A stretch of DNA of 64,000 bases from Cycas panzhihuaensis (taxonomy: Eukaryota > Cycadophyta). The position numbers and the translations under genes were made by a program. The notes beneath the pieces were generated by a model. It worked only from the letters and a program-made list of their open reading frames with translations, did no database searches and was not told the origin of the DNA. The stretch lies in the NCBI GenBank assembly GCA_023213395.1, contig CM041465.1:63123741-63187740 (forward strand), in the 5' to 3' direction. The first letter of the stretch is position 1. Every line of letters starts with the position of its first letter. Of the stretch, positions 29,900 through 41,699 are shown in pieces.

Positions 29900-32605
29900 T
29901 GGACGCGTATCTATGGGATAGTTGTCTAACTAAATAAGGATGGTAAGAGTGGGTGATAATATGATCGAGAAACAGACCTATAAGTAGGGTAAATACCACG
30001 CAGGGTGCCCTGTGCACTGGAGCGTAAGTTTGGGATCTGTAATGGAATATAGCTACCAAAAGGTGATCCCCACACTTCGAACAAGAGGTGAGGAGGTGTA
30101 GGGTTAGCCTGGGTTCACCTAAGGGAAGGATCCTCCCACCCTTGAATGGTTGAAAGGGGACAGAAAGGAGCCTTCGAGGGTTTCCCTAGAGCAATGGGAA
30201 ACAAGGGAGGGTACGCAACCGGTTGGCCTATGGACGGGATCGCTTTGGTTATCTGGCGAAGCGGGAAACCAAAGGAAAGCAAGAGGGATGACCCAAGAAG
30301 ATGGGTCAAGGTATGCCTAAGCAAACTAATCAAACACACAAGTAATATAGAGAGCAGGAAGCTTGCATGGCAAAGAGAGAGGAAAGGTGAAAAGGAGCAG
30401 TTCCTATGACCTTTTCCTATGGGTAAATAAGATGCATGCAATGGAATAAATAAGGCATGAACTGAAAGTAAAGTTAAGTTCCCCTTTTGACTTCCAATGA
30501 GTTAATTACTACACATGTGAAGGAAATTCAAAAGGAGAGAGTGGTAAGGTGGAGCGAAACGTGTACCTGAACCAGAAGCGTGCGTGATGATGGCGCTCCC
30601 AAGAAACACCAAAACTACTCCACGAGGTGTGGCAGGTGTGAAGCGTCGTGGCGGATTGGAATAAGGGGCTTTCTTACCTTCCCCAGAAAAATACTAAAGT
30701 ACAGAACTAAGGAAAGAAAGAAACTAAATACTAATAATGGATGGAGTATGAAAATACAACATGCATAGGAGCACTTACCGGCAACGGGATGAGGGGAAAA
30801 GACCCTTTGCGCCCTTTAAGTACCTGCAAGTAAACAACGACCTCCCCCTTTCCGGAGAAAGGGTACTAACATGCAATGACAACATCCTAACAATACATGC
30901 CTATGTAATACAAATATAAACTTAAACACGTATATGTTAGCATCAACGCAATGATGATAATATGTAAAAGAGGACAACCAAAGCGAAAGGAAAGTAACTG
31001 GTAAGCCTCGGAGTGGCCCACTCCCGCAAAGAACAACCCTAACCTCCCCTAAAAGCCACAAGACAGTGAGGGCAAGGCTAAGAAAGATTGCTGAAAATAG
31101 TATCAAGGGGGTTGAACGGAGCTAAAGAAGACCTACGGCAAGCTAGGGTGCTATGGAGAGCAAACCGGGCTGCCAGGAAAAGAATTGGGCAAAGAATAAG
31201 CAGTCGGGACTTATGTGAGTTGCCCGGACCTAAGCCGAAGCCCTCAAACTAGCGCTGCAACGTGTGACAACGCTGATTTCAGCGGCTAAGGGAGGGCCAA
31301 CAAACCCTTGTTTGAGTGCCAAGGATAGCATGAGGCAAGAGGGAATGTTTGGGGGGCTGAAATCTGCTTGAGGAGCATGGAAGGTGGTGCAGAATCCACG
31401 CAGCTCTCTCCCAAACCCTAGGTCAACCCTCAGTGTTACTACCTTAAGCAGCAAACGTAGGTAAGGAGGCACTATACCGAGGGTAAAACAGTCCAGTATA
31501 AAGAGGAAAACAACCCTCATAAAGACAAGCAAAGAGACAAGTAAGATAGGGCATCTATTGCACAAGAGAAACAACTCAAATCAATGAATACCTGAGAGGA
31601 AGAGGAGAAGTGCTTGCCTTAGCCAAGGGCTGGTAAGAAGAGGCTGAGAAATCAGCCCAGAAACTGTGGTGTAGCAGGTTTGGGACCCTGCTAATGACAT
31701 TGGAGGAAGAACACCTGCACTTAGAATGCTTGAAGGCTGCCCGGGGCAAGAATCTACTAAAATCTCTCCAAGGGGCCCTTTCCAAGGTGTGTGAGGGGCT
31801 GGGAAGATGTCCTAGCTACACCGAAGCAGAGCTGGGTGCTGGAGGATAGATGCAAGTCTGGTAATAGTAGTAGGGCAGCAAAGAATAGCAGAGCACAGCG
31901 TGGTTTCCTTGAGGAGCAATCCAAAAAGTGAGCCAAAAGTTCTCAAAAATGAGTAAATCATGACTTAAGTACCCAACCTAAACCCTAAAGCGAGTGATTA
32001 GGGCACGACTGGTAGTAAGTTAAGTCACGAGAGATGTGGAAGTTTCGCAATAAATGCGAAATTACCACGGTAGATTTTAAAAAATAAGTTAGAATAGTCA
32101 TACCGCTACAAAATCTACGGTACCGCGGATTTTTCGGGGGTACCATGAAAATCCCGATGGTATTAGCCCAGAGACAAAAACAGGCCCGGCCAGCCAGTCT
32201 AAGCTGTGGGTAGATGACAAAATGGGCCAATGGGGGGCTGAGACACCTACCCGAGGGTAAACAAGCTAAGAAACGGGTCCAAAAGAGCAAAAATAGGGCT
32301 CAAACGGTGTGGTAAGTCAACCAAACAATGACGGGTCATCACACGGGCAGAGGTGGCATAAGCCGAGTGGATCTTGGAGCGAGGGGGGCAGAATGCGGGA
32401 AGTGGAGTGGCCACCAGGGTGCCACACTTACTGGGAGTGTGCCCCTGCCATAGTCGTCATAGGCTAAAATAAGTGTAGACAAAGACAAAGTCGCTTACAA
32501 AGCCACAAACATGCAAATATGCAAGCAAACACTCATAAAAAAAACGCAATGATAAGGTGAGAAACATACCTGCACTTACCTAAGTCAGTAATAAGCTGGA
32601 AAATA
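29900..32605 (-). repeat. Right (5') LTR of element B
   Basis: This LTR is 2,706 bp, with left end TGGACGCG and right end GGAAAATA (CA decayed to TA). A deletion of about 17 bp near the right end removes the sequence equivalent to 'tccgtatctattcctag'. It matches 15,788-18,487 along its whole length. Confidence 0.92.
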
Positions 32606-32610
32606 GCACC
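32606..32610. repeat. Right target-site duplication of element B (GCACC)
   Basis: Second copy of the five-base duplication; see 15,783-15,787. Confidence 0.92.
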
Positions 32611-33434
32611 CAATGACCTTAAAGTAGCCCTCAATCTGGAAGAGAGAGTCCATACAGGGGGTAGCTTGGATGGAGTCAAGAGGGAGGTCCTCCCACCCTT
32701 GGATGGCCAGAAGGGAAGGGGAGGAATCCTCAAAGAGTTTCCCTATGATAAAGGGAAATAGGAGTAAATGGAGTAGGTGAAAGCCTATGCTATAAGCGGG
32801 TCTCCCTTGGCTATTTGGTCAATGCAAATAGGACCAAGGGAGAGAGGGAAGCAATTAGACCGAGTTTTCCTTTAACAACAAAAGGGGCAGAAAGGAAAAG
32901 ACCAAGTGGTACATGTACAAGTAAGTGATGTTAAATGGAATATACTTAAAGGATATGTTTAGATTAGTAAGAAGAGGAAGAAGGAAATAAGGGGGGTTCC
33001 TATAATGCCCTTTTCTTATATGAAACAAACATATGACATATAAGCATATAAGTGCAAATAATTAATACCATTTAACCCTTTACTTTCATGTAGTCTAGTT
33101 AGCTAGAATATAGATTTTAATAAAAGAAAAAAGGGAAATGGGGAATAAATGAATAGATGTACGTACCCAGGGGGTGTAGCGACTAACGGGAGACCTCACC
33201 CACATGCGACACATTCCCTCATGCCAACCAATGGATGTGTGGCCAAGATCAACGGGAAGGACGAGGGCTTCCTTACCTTCCCCTTATGAAAGAAAGTGGA
33301 ACGAAAGGAAGTGAACAGAATGAAAGAAAGGAAAAGAGGATGAAATATACCCAACTTTGGAGGCCTTTTCCTTTTATGCAGAACCACTCCAACCTGCACA
33401 TATAAGAATTATCCCTTCCAAAGAGGGACTGTGA

Positions 33435-33529
<95 letters not shown>

Positions 33530-35255
33530 AGTGTATGTGATTTATATATCAAATTAGGAAAGTAACTGCTGTAAATGACTCCAATCTTCCCTTAAGCAAA
33601 CATGAACATCAAGCAAGAAGGAGTGAAGGGAAGCCTCAGGATGGCTAAACCCTCCACTAGATTCTCCACACAACCTTTTAGCACATCAAGATGAGGGTAA
33701 ATTATAACTTATAATAGCCAAGAAATATAAGGGTAAATGTAACAAAGCATTGGAGAGATGTTAAGGTGTGGAGTTGTTATGGCGGCAATCCGATGTACAA
33801 ACCTCTATAGAAGCTTTCAAAAGATACCAAGCAACATTAAGGACATTATGGCGGTCAAATAGGAGGCGTGTAAGCCTGGAATCAGTGCAACAAGGGGCTA
33901 CAAACGCTGATAATCCAGCGCAGGCCTAAGGCTCACCTACTCCTAATTATCTTAAGAAAAGCATGGGAGAAAGAGAAGAAAGGTGGGAAGGGGATTGCCC
34001 TTGGAGAGTAGGACTAAGTGGGGGGTTACCCCTACCTTACTCTCTTCACCCAACCTTTGTGGATCTTCTCCTACTGCTTCCTTAAGGAAAACTAGCAGAG
34101 GAATGGTGAAAACCTAGAAATAACAGGCTAAACTCAATCAAAACAGTGTTTGCTACAATCAATCATGAAGAAAGCAAGTAAACAAACAAGGAAATGAGTC
34201 TAATATAGAAATAACATACCATAAATCCTGAAAAAAAGGTTTAGAGGACCTGTTGGGATGAATATAGGGTAGGTTTGCCCCTGCAACTAGTGGAGAGGAG
34301 GGTTCCTACAAGGTTTTGCAGGAGATATCCCAAGAGGCAGCTAAAAGAGACACTTGCTGGGGCGAGTTGGAAGAGAACCACACCTAAACTTGCTTGAGAA
34401 CATTTGAAGAGAAGCTTTCCACCATGGAGAAGGACTGTTGTAGGTGCATCCTGGCCTGAAGTTGTAGGAAACGTAGGCCTACAGATGCACCTGTGGAAGG
34501 AAAGAGAAAGAACAGAAATTGTAGTAGGAAGTAGTTATGTTGAAGAGCCAAAAATCATCCAAGAGAGGTAAAATGATTAGGGTTTTGAGATTTATACCTA
34601 TCCCAACCCTAAACAAGCAAATAGGGTTAATTTGGATGTGAAGAAATGTGGTGATTCTGCGGAAAAAGCGAGAATTACCACGGTAGTTTTTTAAAAACAA
34701 CTTACAACAGTCGCACCATGGTAAACTTCATGGTACCGCTAAGTTCATAGCGGTGCAGGACTAAAAAGCCATAATGGCAATAATCTGGGTTCTGGGAGCC
34801 TTAGAAAATGATGTGGCAGGCCTGGGAGGGGTTGACCCTCCTGCCCAGGTGGCTAGGATAGTCCAAAAAGCATGTGGACAAGGCCGGAAGAGGCATCAAT
34901 GGCTAAAGGTCCCAGAAATAAGGTGATAAGAGCTCAAAATCAAGGCATGAATGGGTCATACAAATCAAATGAGGTTTGAGGTGATGTGGAGGTAGCATGG
35001 AGGGTCGTAAAGTGCCATGAGGGATGGCTACCTTATGGAAAGCTAGGTCCCACTTGGTCATCATAGGCTCACAATACGACAAGCAGCATGAACAGGCAAC
35101 AAATGTAAAGTGATCATACAAATGAAACAACCAGTCATGCAATGAGGCAACACTTCTGTCAACCTTTCCAATGAAACAGTAGAGGTGAAAAGGAATAAGC
35201 TAACCTAAGCTTACCTGAGTCGACTGCGTCAGATCCATTCCCTGTGCTTGAAGCA
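32611..35255 (-). repeat. 5' LTR of element A, right piece
   Basis: Continues the A-type LTR exactly where 15,787 stops (homologous to 1,446-4,081). It ends AAGCA (CA terminus), followed by the TSD GATGG. It contains the large AT microsatellite at 33,436-33,526. Confidence 0.9.
33436..33526. repeat. (AT)n microsatellite, about 45 units
   Basis: An uninterrupted alternating AT run of about 90 bases inside the right LTR of A. The equivalent place in the left LTR (about 2,268-2,284) has only about nine units. The long Ile/Tyr ORFs here are translations of this repeat, not genes. Confidence 0.97.
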
Positions 35256-35260
35256 GATGG
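35256..35260. repeat. Right target-site duplication of element A (GATGG)
   Basis: Second copy of the five-base duplication; see 1,286-1,290. Confidence 0.9.
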
Positions 35261-35686
35261 CTGGAGCTCTATCAGGTTAAGCAAACCCATCTATCAGGGC
35301 CTCTTTTATCGTTTTCCCCTATCTAGCCTCCACCCTGCATCAAACTCTATGGTACCATAGATATTGATGTGGGCCCCATTGAGAAAATCTTATTTTCTTA
35401 GTAGCCCCACCTCAAACTTTCTAACACCATGACATTTGTTATGGGGCCATGGATACCCCCCTTACAAAGGGAAAGGGAGGTGGCCTAAAACTAAAAAAAA
35501 TCTAAGTGGACTAAACTTGGCCCACTTAGGCAGAAGGCTACTTAATACCCTAGTCCTCCCCTCCTCGACCTCATTCAAGCTTGAGAGGTCTTGATTGCCC
35601 TTATGGGACCCAAAATAAACTCTATAAACGTAAAAAGTAATTAAATAAAATTAATAAAATAAAATAGCTAAGGAAGATCCACTCAC

Positions 35687-35710
35687 TAGATCGGGCCTCA
35701 TCATTATCAT
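35687..35710 (-). pseudogene. Antisense gene of element D, exon 1
   Basis: The 24-nt exon reads MIMMRPDL and ends at GTGAGTGGAT on the minus strand. Length, phase, the RPDL ending and the ten-base donor agree with A, B and C. The rest of the gene is at 497-1,218. Confidence 0.7.
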
Positions 35711-35872
35711 CTCGTGTCTATGATCCTAATGGCTATCCTCTCTCCCTAATCCAATAGTTTGATCTCTCTCTAGGTACTTCGGAATGCTAGCATAGCCTCA
35801 CTACATAGAGCAAAAGGCTCTAGATCTCTCATGGGGCCCATAAAAATGAGTCTTATTTTTACCCTTCTCCCT

Positions 35873-35884
35873 TTTCTATATGAG
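35873..35884 (-). promoter_or_regulatory. Decayed TATA region of the antisense gene in element D
   Basis: The minus strand reads CTCATATAGAAAAG at the place where A and B have CCTATATAAGG. It is probably a degraded form. Confidence 0.45.
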
Positions 35885-36255
35885 GGTCCCTCAGATGCAC
35901 CATCTTATTTTTCCTTATTGCGACATCCCTTAGGATCATCTCATTATCCTCACTCACTTTGTCTTCAAGGCTTGACCCTCGTTTCACTCCTATAACTTTT
36001 GTTTTGCTTCTTTTAGTGCATTCATGATGACCCCTTCAACATTATAGAGCCCCCTTCTACTTTGTTTTTTGCATTGCTCAAACATGCACATACTTATACT
36101 CCTTTGGCTCATTTCAGTGCCTTGAATCCAGTTTTTCCATTCGTTTTAGCCTTTAGGGATCCCAAGGAAAGCTCCTCCTCCCTTTTGGGCCTCCATAGGC
36201 CCTTTAGTAACCCCTAAGGGCTTTGAAGAAGCATATCTTCTAATCTTTTATCACC

Positions 36256-36260
36256 CTTTC
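36256..36260. repeat. Target-site duplication of copia element F (CTTTC / CTTTT)
   Basis: CTTTC before F and CTTTT at 41,550-41,554 after it. One transition separates the two copies. Confidence 0.65.
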
Positions 36261-36914
36261 TTTTAGATAAAGTGATAATAATATTTTGGACGCTAAAATT
36301 TTGACAAGTTGGTAGCGTGGTTTCCCCCCCAAACTTTCTCGGGGGGTTTCTAAGGGGGGTGGGATCCCCCCCTGGCCGGGGGATGCTAGAACACCCCCCA
36401 CCTACAAAGAGGGGGTTCAGGGGTGATAGTCCCTGACCCAGAAAGCTAGCACTAAAAAGCATACTAAATTGTAAAGAGAATCAGGGTCATTCACTCAAAA
36501 TACCTTAGATTCTATGGTCAATATTTGTGCCTTGTATGACTCTCATACAACCTGATGTACGGTGTTTTTTTCATTATGTTGATGGTGTTTGATGTATTAG
36601 ATATACTATGAAAAGTTAGGTAGCTAGTTATTATTGCTGTAAGCATTCTACTACAGATTATGTATATTTCTTCATTCTTTGATAATAAAGATTGATACAT
36701 TTCCTATGTGGATGTTTCCCTAGCATACTACTAGGGTTTTACCATATTATATCGGGTGTATATATGATATTTTAGCTTTCTAACTCATTTTATTGTATTA
36801 TATTTAGTTTAAGAATTTACATGTTAAATTTTAGTTTTGATTCTTGTTACTAGTTACAAAATAGTTTAGATCTTCGTAGCAGTTTCAGGTTATTAGGACC
36901 TTGTCTTCTCAACA
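36261..36914 (+). repeat. 5' LTR of copia element F
   Basis: Begins TTTTAGATAAAG (TGTTAGATAAAG in the 3' LTR, so TG became TT) and ends CTTCTCAACA. It holds a C/G-run palindromic block at about 36,326-36,420 (GGGGGGTGGGATCCCCCCC and neighbours), partly kept in the 3' LTR. Confidence 0.9.
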
Positions 36915-36916
36915 AG

Positions 36917-36928
36917 TAGTATCAGAGC
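36917..36928 (+). other. Primer-binding site of element F
   Basis: TAGTATCAGAGC, one change from TGGTATCAGAGC, which pairs with initiator methionine tRNA. It lies two bases after the LTR end. Confidence 0.88.
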
Positions 36929-36986
36929 CACTTTTATTTTTTTAATGAGTTTGTGAGGGTTTTGGTGTCAATATTTTCTACACCAA

Positions 36987-37726
36987 ATGGTGAAACTAGT
37001 GAATGCAAAGTTTTAGGTGGAGAAATTTAATGGCAACAATAACTTTGAGTTGTGGAAGTTAAAAGCATATGATGTTCTAGTATAATAAGGATTATATAGA
37101 GATCTTGCAGGCAAATCGAAGAAACTGGCAAGGATGGACGATAACGAATGGGATGATCTAGACAAAAAAGATCTTAGCACAATATTGTGCTTGGTAGATG
37201 AAGCTCTATTTAACATCACAAGGGAGAATTATGGACCCAGTTAGAAGGCATGTATTTGACCAAATTAATAATGAATAGAATCTACTTGAAGAGGAAACCG
37301 TAGTCATTATGAATGACAGAAGGTACAAGAATTGTTGATCATCTAAATATTTTCAATACTCTTATTTATCAGTTACCTAGTATTGATGTCACGATTGAGG
37401 ATGAGGACAAGGTTGTTACCTTGTTATGTTCATTACCAGAATTCTTGGATAATATTATCACCTCAATTAGCCTTAGCACTATAGATGAATTAGACTATGA
37501 TTCTGTTGTGAGTGCTTTACTGATAGAAGAAGTGTGGAGGAAGTCTAGTCTTAAAACTTCCATACCAGAAGTTATGACAGCTAGGGGTAGAACAATTGGG
37601 AGAGGACAAATCTTGAGGGATACATCAAGGTCAAAGTCAAAAAGTAAGAAGAGTAAGCTTAGATGTTGGCACTGTAATAAGACAGGCCACCTCAAGAAGG
37701 ATTGCTACAAAAGGAAGGAGTTCTAG
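36987..37726 (+). pseudogene. Gag of copia element F
   Basis: The ATG at 36,987 starts MVKLVNAKF, then a stop, then EKFNGNNNFELWKLKAYDVL, the start of the UBN2-type copia gag domain. The later part is open from 37,313: GTRIVDHLNIFNTLIYQLPS, EDEDKVVTLLCSLPE, SALLIEEVWRKSS. The CCHC zinc knuckle is CWHCNKTGHLKKDC, followed by a basic end. Stops lie at 37,014 and near 37,080-37,090 and others follow, so no intact product is possible. Gag would form the element's particle. Confidence 0.88.
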
Positions 37727-40700
37727 AAAAAGGAAGATACTACCAAAGAGGCTAATCAGGTATAGTCGAATCAAGGTATAGATGATGATGTCTTTGTTGC
37801 TTGTAATATTTCCTATTATCATCATGATTGGTTATTAGATTTGGGTGCTTCACACCATATGTGTCCACACAAGAGTTAGTTTTCATCATACCAATCTCTT
37901 GATGGTGGCGATGTACTTGTGAGAAATGAAATTTCTTATAAGATAGTAGGCATTAGTAGCATTAGAATTAAAATATTCGATGGTGTAGTGAGAACATTAA
38001 CTGAAGTTAAACGTGTACCTAATCTAAAAAGGAATATGATTTCCTTGGGTGAACTAGATTCTGGTGGTTATAAGTACATAGGTCGTGAAAGAGTCTTAAA
38101 GGTGTCAAAGGGCACCTTGGTTGTTATGAAATCCTTAAAGAAATGAAACTTTTACATTTTAGTGGGAAGTATAAATGTCAGCCATGCAGCTACAACATCA
38201 AAGACTATAGAAGATCTAGCTCAGTTATCGCATCAAAGACTTAGGCACATGAGTGAGAGAGGACTTAAGGTACTGATAAACTCTAAGTTATTTCCTAACT
38301 TACAACTTTTAGATTTGGATTTTTGTAAATATTATATTTTTGGAAAGTAGTGTACACTTAGGTTTAAAGTAGGGAGTCACACTAGTAAAGGTGTTATTGA
38401 TTACATACGTTCAGATGTCTAGGGACTAGCCCCTATAATATCTTATGGAGGATTATTATACTTTGTCATATTTATAAATGATTACTCCAGAAAGGTATGG
38501 GTCTATTTTTTGAAAATGAAATCTGAAGTTTTCAATATGTTTAAGCAGTTCAAGGCTTTAGTTGAGAAGAGCACTGATAGGTCAATCAAATGTTTAAGAA
38601 CTAATAATGGAGTTGAGTTCAACTCTTTAGAGTTTGAGAACTATTATAGAAAAGCTAGGATTGAAAGGCATAAGACCACTAGCTATACTCTATAGGAGAA
38701 TGGCATAATGAGCGCGCATAAATAGGACACTCTTTGAAAGAGTAAGAAGCATGTTAAGTAATGAAGGAGTGGAGAAGGGCTTATGAGCAAAAGCTATTTA
38801 AATAACTTGTTATTTGGTAAGCAGGTCACCGTCACTTGCAATAGACTACAAGATTCCTGAAGAGGTATAGACTAGACATCTATGTGACTATTTAAATTTG
38901 AAAGTTTTTTGTTGTGATGCTTATACCTTAATTGATAAAAGTGAACATTCAAAGTTAGACCCAAAATCTAAGAGATATATCTTTGTTGGTTATGGTGATA
39001 GAGATGGTGTGAAGGGATACAGGTTTTGGGATCCTACTACCCACAAAATCACTATTAACAAAGATATTATATTTGATGAATCTCCGTTTTTAAAATTAGA
39101 TAGTGTAGAAGTTGAAGTGAAATAAGAGCAAAAAGTTGATCATCAATAGGTCAAACTTAAGACCCATCCATCTTTGGAAACAAAAGAGCAGGAAGATCTA
39201 TCTAAAGACATATCTGCAACAGATTTATAGGAGTATGTAGATACTCCTCCACTAATTTTTAGAAGATCTATACGAGTTAGTTATTCACCTGACAAGTACA
39301 ACCCCTCTATTTCAATTGATTTGGTTTCTAATGATGGTGAGCCTACATGCTATCAGTAAGTAGTAGTTGATATCCATAATGAGAAGGCGGAAGAGGGCTA
39401 TACAGGAAGAGATAGATGCTTTGGAAAAAAAGAAATCACAGGACTTGGTAGAACTTCCACATGGTAGGAGGACTATTAGTTACAGGTGAGTTTTTAAGAA
39501 GAAAACAGATGTTGATAGAAATATTGACAAACACAAGGCAAAACTGGTGGCTAAAGGCTTTGCACAAAAAGTAACTATTGACATTCATGAGATCTTTTCA
39601 CCAGTTGTCAAACTTGTTTCAACTTGAGTTCTGTTAGCATTAGTAGCTTCTCTTGATTTGGATTTGGAGTAGTTACATATAAAAATAATGTTTCTATATG
39701 GATCAGCCAGGAGAGTTTGTCTAGGAGGCCAAGAAAAGACTTGTTTGCAGGATCAGGAAATCATTATATGGCCTAAAGTAATCACCCAGGCAATGATACA
39801 AGAAGTTTTATGCCTTCATGGAGAGCCAAAATTTTAAAAGAAATGAGTATGATTATTGTATTTACTTTAAATTCTTAGACAATGCCTTATTCATTATCAT
39901 GGTATTATATGTTGATGACATGCTAGTTGTAAGCAAGAGAATGGCAAAAATCAATAAGTTAAAGACTTAATTGGCTAGGGCTTTTGATATTAAGGATCTA
40001 GGAGCTGCAAAATAAATCTTAGGTATGGAGATACATAGAGATAGGAAAAATAGTAAGCTATGGTTATCACAACAGAAATATGTGGAGAAGGTGCTAACCA
40101 GGTTTGGTATGGCAAATGTGAAGCCAGTGAGTATCCAAGCGGCTTTCTATTTTAATCTTTCTTTGAGTATGAGTAGTAGTAATAAAGAAGAAAATGATTA
40201 TATATCTCGTGTACCTTATATGAGTATAATAGGAAGCTTAATATATACCATGGTATGTATAAGACACGACATTTCACATGTAGTCGATGTAGTTAGCGGG
40301 TTTATGGAAAATCTAGGGAAAGAACATTGGGCAACGATGAAATAGATGCTTCAGTATTTGAGAGGCACAAGTGACTATTTCATCACCTTTATAGGTACAA
40401 GTAATCAAGTTTATAGATATGATGATTCTGGCTTTACAAAGATTTAGATAAGAGAAGGTCTACTTTAAGTTATATATTTACTTTTGCAAATGGTCTACTA
40501 TAGAGCACAATTGTATTATCGACTATAGAAGCTAAATATGTTACTACAACACATGCTTGTAAAGAAGCAATCTAGTTGTAGGGTCTTTTGGTTGATCTTG
40601 TAAGGAAACAAGAAAAGGTAAAGGTATTTTGTGACATTCAAAGTGTCATTTACTTAGCAAAGAATCTATCTTATCATAGTAGAATAAAGCATATTGCTCT

Positions 40701-40858
40701 TAAGTACCATTTTGTTAGATAGGTTGTTGAAGCAGGTGGAGTGGCACTTGAAAAGGTTAACATAAAATGGAATTGTGCTAATATGTTCATAAAACCAATA
40801 CTATTAGAGAAGTTCAAATGGTGTTTGACTTCTCTTGTCTTACAAAAAAGGCGATGAA
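37727..40858 (+). pseudogene. Pol of copia element F (protease, integrase, RT, RNase H)
   Basis: Protease: WLLDLGASHHMCPH near 37,830, with Leu replacing Ser of the D-S-G motif. Integrase: DYIRSDV near 38,400, FINDYSRKVWVYFLK, and NNGVEFNS near 38,605, where the catalytic Asp of DNG is Asn. RT: near 39,400 EEIDALEKKKS..., then YVDDMLVV at about 39,907 (intact active site), and KDLGAAK. RNase H covers 40,350-40,850 with stops. The copia order (integrase before RT) is clear. Stops are frequent, many at former Gln or Trp codons. Confidence 0.88.
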
Positions 40859-40890
40859 TAGTCTAGGAAAAGGTATTGGGTAAATTGTTG

Positions 40891-40903
40891 TCAAGGTGGA
40901 GAT
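40891..40903 (+). other. Polypurine tract of element F
   Basis: TCAAGGTGGAGAT directly before the 3' LTR start TGTTAGATAAAG. Confidence 0.85.
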
Positions 40904-41549
40904 TGTTAGATAAAGTGATAATAATGTTTTGGAGGCTAAAATTTTGATAGGTTAGCAGTATGGTTTCCCTCCAAACTTCTTCGGGGGGTTCCAAGGAGGT
41001 GGGAGCCCCCCTTGACTGGGGGATATGGAGCGTTTTGAAACGTCCCCATAAAGAGAGGGTTTAGGGGCGATGGCCCTCAACCCAAAAAGCTAGCACTGAA
41101 AAACATACTAAATTGTAAAGATAATCGGGGTCGTTCACTCAAAATACCCTAGATTCTATGGTTAAGATTTGTGCCTTGTATGACTATCTCATATAGTCAA
41201 ATTTAGGGAGTTTTGTCATTACATTTTCTCATTAGATATACTGTGAAGAGTTTGGTGGTTGGTTGTTGTTGCTGTCAGTATTTTTTTTACAGATCATGTA
41301 TATTCCTCCATTCTTTAATAATAAAGATCGATACCTTTCGTGTGCGGATAAACCCTTACACACGGCTAGGGTTTTACCACATTATATTGGGTATATATGT
41401 GATGCTTTGGATTTTTAACTTATTTTATTGTATTATCTCTAGTTTAAGAACTTGCATGCTAAAATTTAGTTTCGATTCCTGTAACTAGTTACAAAATAGT
41501 TTAGATCTTGGTGGTAGTTTCAAGTTATTAGGACCTTGTCTTCTTAATA
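40904..41549 (+). repeat. 3' LTR of copia element F
   Basis: 646 bp, TGTTAGATAAAG ... CTTCTTAATA (CA decayed to TA). It aligns with 36,261-36,914 along its whole length with scattered transitions and a small deletion. Confidence 0.9.
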
Positions 41550-41699
41550 CTTTTGTTGGGTGACCCTTCATCAAGCCTGGTAGACTCCCTCTAGTGCTCT
41601 CCTATCCTCTTAAGATCCATATTTATATCTTTTTGAGATGTTGTAGCCCCATCGCTACCCCTCCCTTTTACATCTTGACCTTACCATCATCATTTCTTA

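Larger units (their letters stand above)
15788..32605 (-). mobile_element. Element B: complete 16.8 kb Tat-family Ty3/gypsy retrotransposon nested in A
   Basis: B has both LTRs (15,788-18,487 and 29,900-32,605), primer site, gag, protease, RT-RNase H, integrase, antisense PMD-like gene, extra RNase H and polypurine tract in the same order as A. It is the best-preserved copy here, although stops and frameshifts remain. In a sample of about 195 bp (16,375 and 30,489 onward) I count roughly 15-20 differences between its LTRs by eye, so the insertion is not recent. Outer termini show decay: left TG is TA, right CA is TA. Confidence 0.93.
1291..35255 (-). mobile_element. Element A: about 17.1 kb Tat-family Ty3/gypsy retrotransposon, split by element B
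   Basis: A runs right to left: 5' LTR (32,611-35,255 plus 15,633-15,787), primer site, gag, protease, RT, RNase H, integrase, antisense PMD-like gene, extra RNase H, polypurine tract and 3' LTR (1,291-4,081). The 5-bp TSD GATGG flanks it exactly. Without B (16,818 bp plus one 5-bp duplication) it is about 17,142 bp, very large for an LTR element but normal for Tat/Ogre elements. All coding parts carry frameshifts or stops. Its LTRs are of a different subfamily from those of B. It sits in intron 1 of the antisense gene of element D. Confidence 0.9.
35261..36260 (+). mobile_element. Element D, segment 2
   Basis: The reverse complement aligns with C at about 50,780-51,830 and with A at about 5,100-5,950: intron 1, exon 1, leader, TATA region and upstream sequence of the antisense gene. 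It continues from D segment 1 across the A insertion and is cut on the right by copia element F. It contains a CCACCTCCCTTTCCC-type purine/pyrimidine tract (35,450-35,480 region) equivalent to the internal tract of A and B. Confidence 0.85.
36261..41549 (+). mobile_element. Element F: Ty1/copia retrotransposon in element D
   Basis: F is 5,289 bp with LTRs at 36,261-36,914 and 40,904-41,549, a Met-tRNA-type primer site, gag with a CCHC knuckle, protease, integrase, RT and RNase H in copia order, and a polypurine tract CAAGGTGGAGAT. The motifs and PPT resemble the Tork/Tnt1 branch; that assignment is tentative. Many stops make it inactive. Confidence 0.92.

Noticed and set aside
33273-33530. 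ORF with a long Ile-Tyr repeat on the minus strand
   Set aside because: It is the translation of an AT microsatellite in an LTR.
36915-36930. tRNA gene fragment
   Set aside because: Only the 12-base primer site is present and no cloverleaf surrounds it. I saw no tRNA or rRNA genes and no CRISPR-like arrays in the window.
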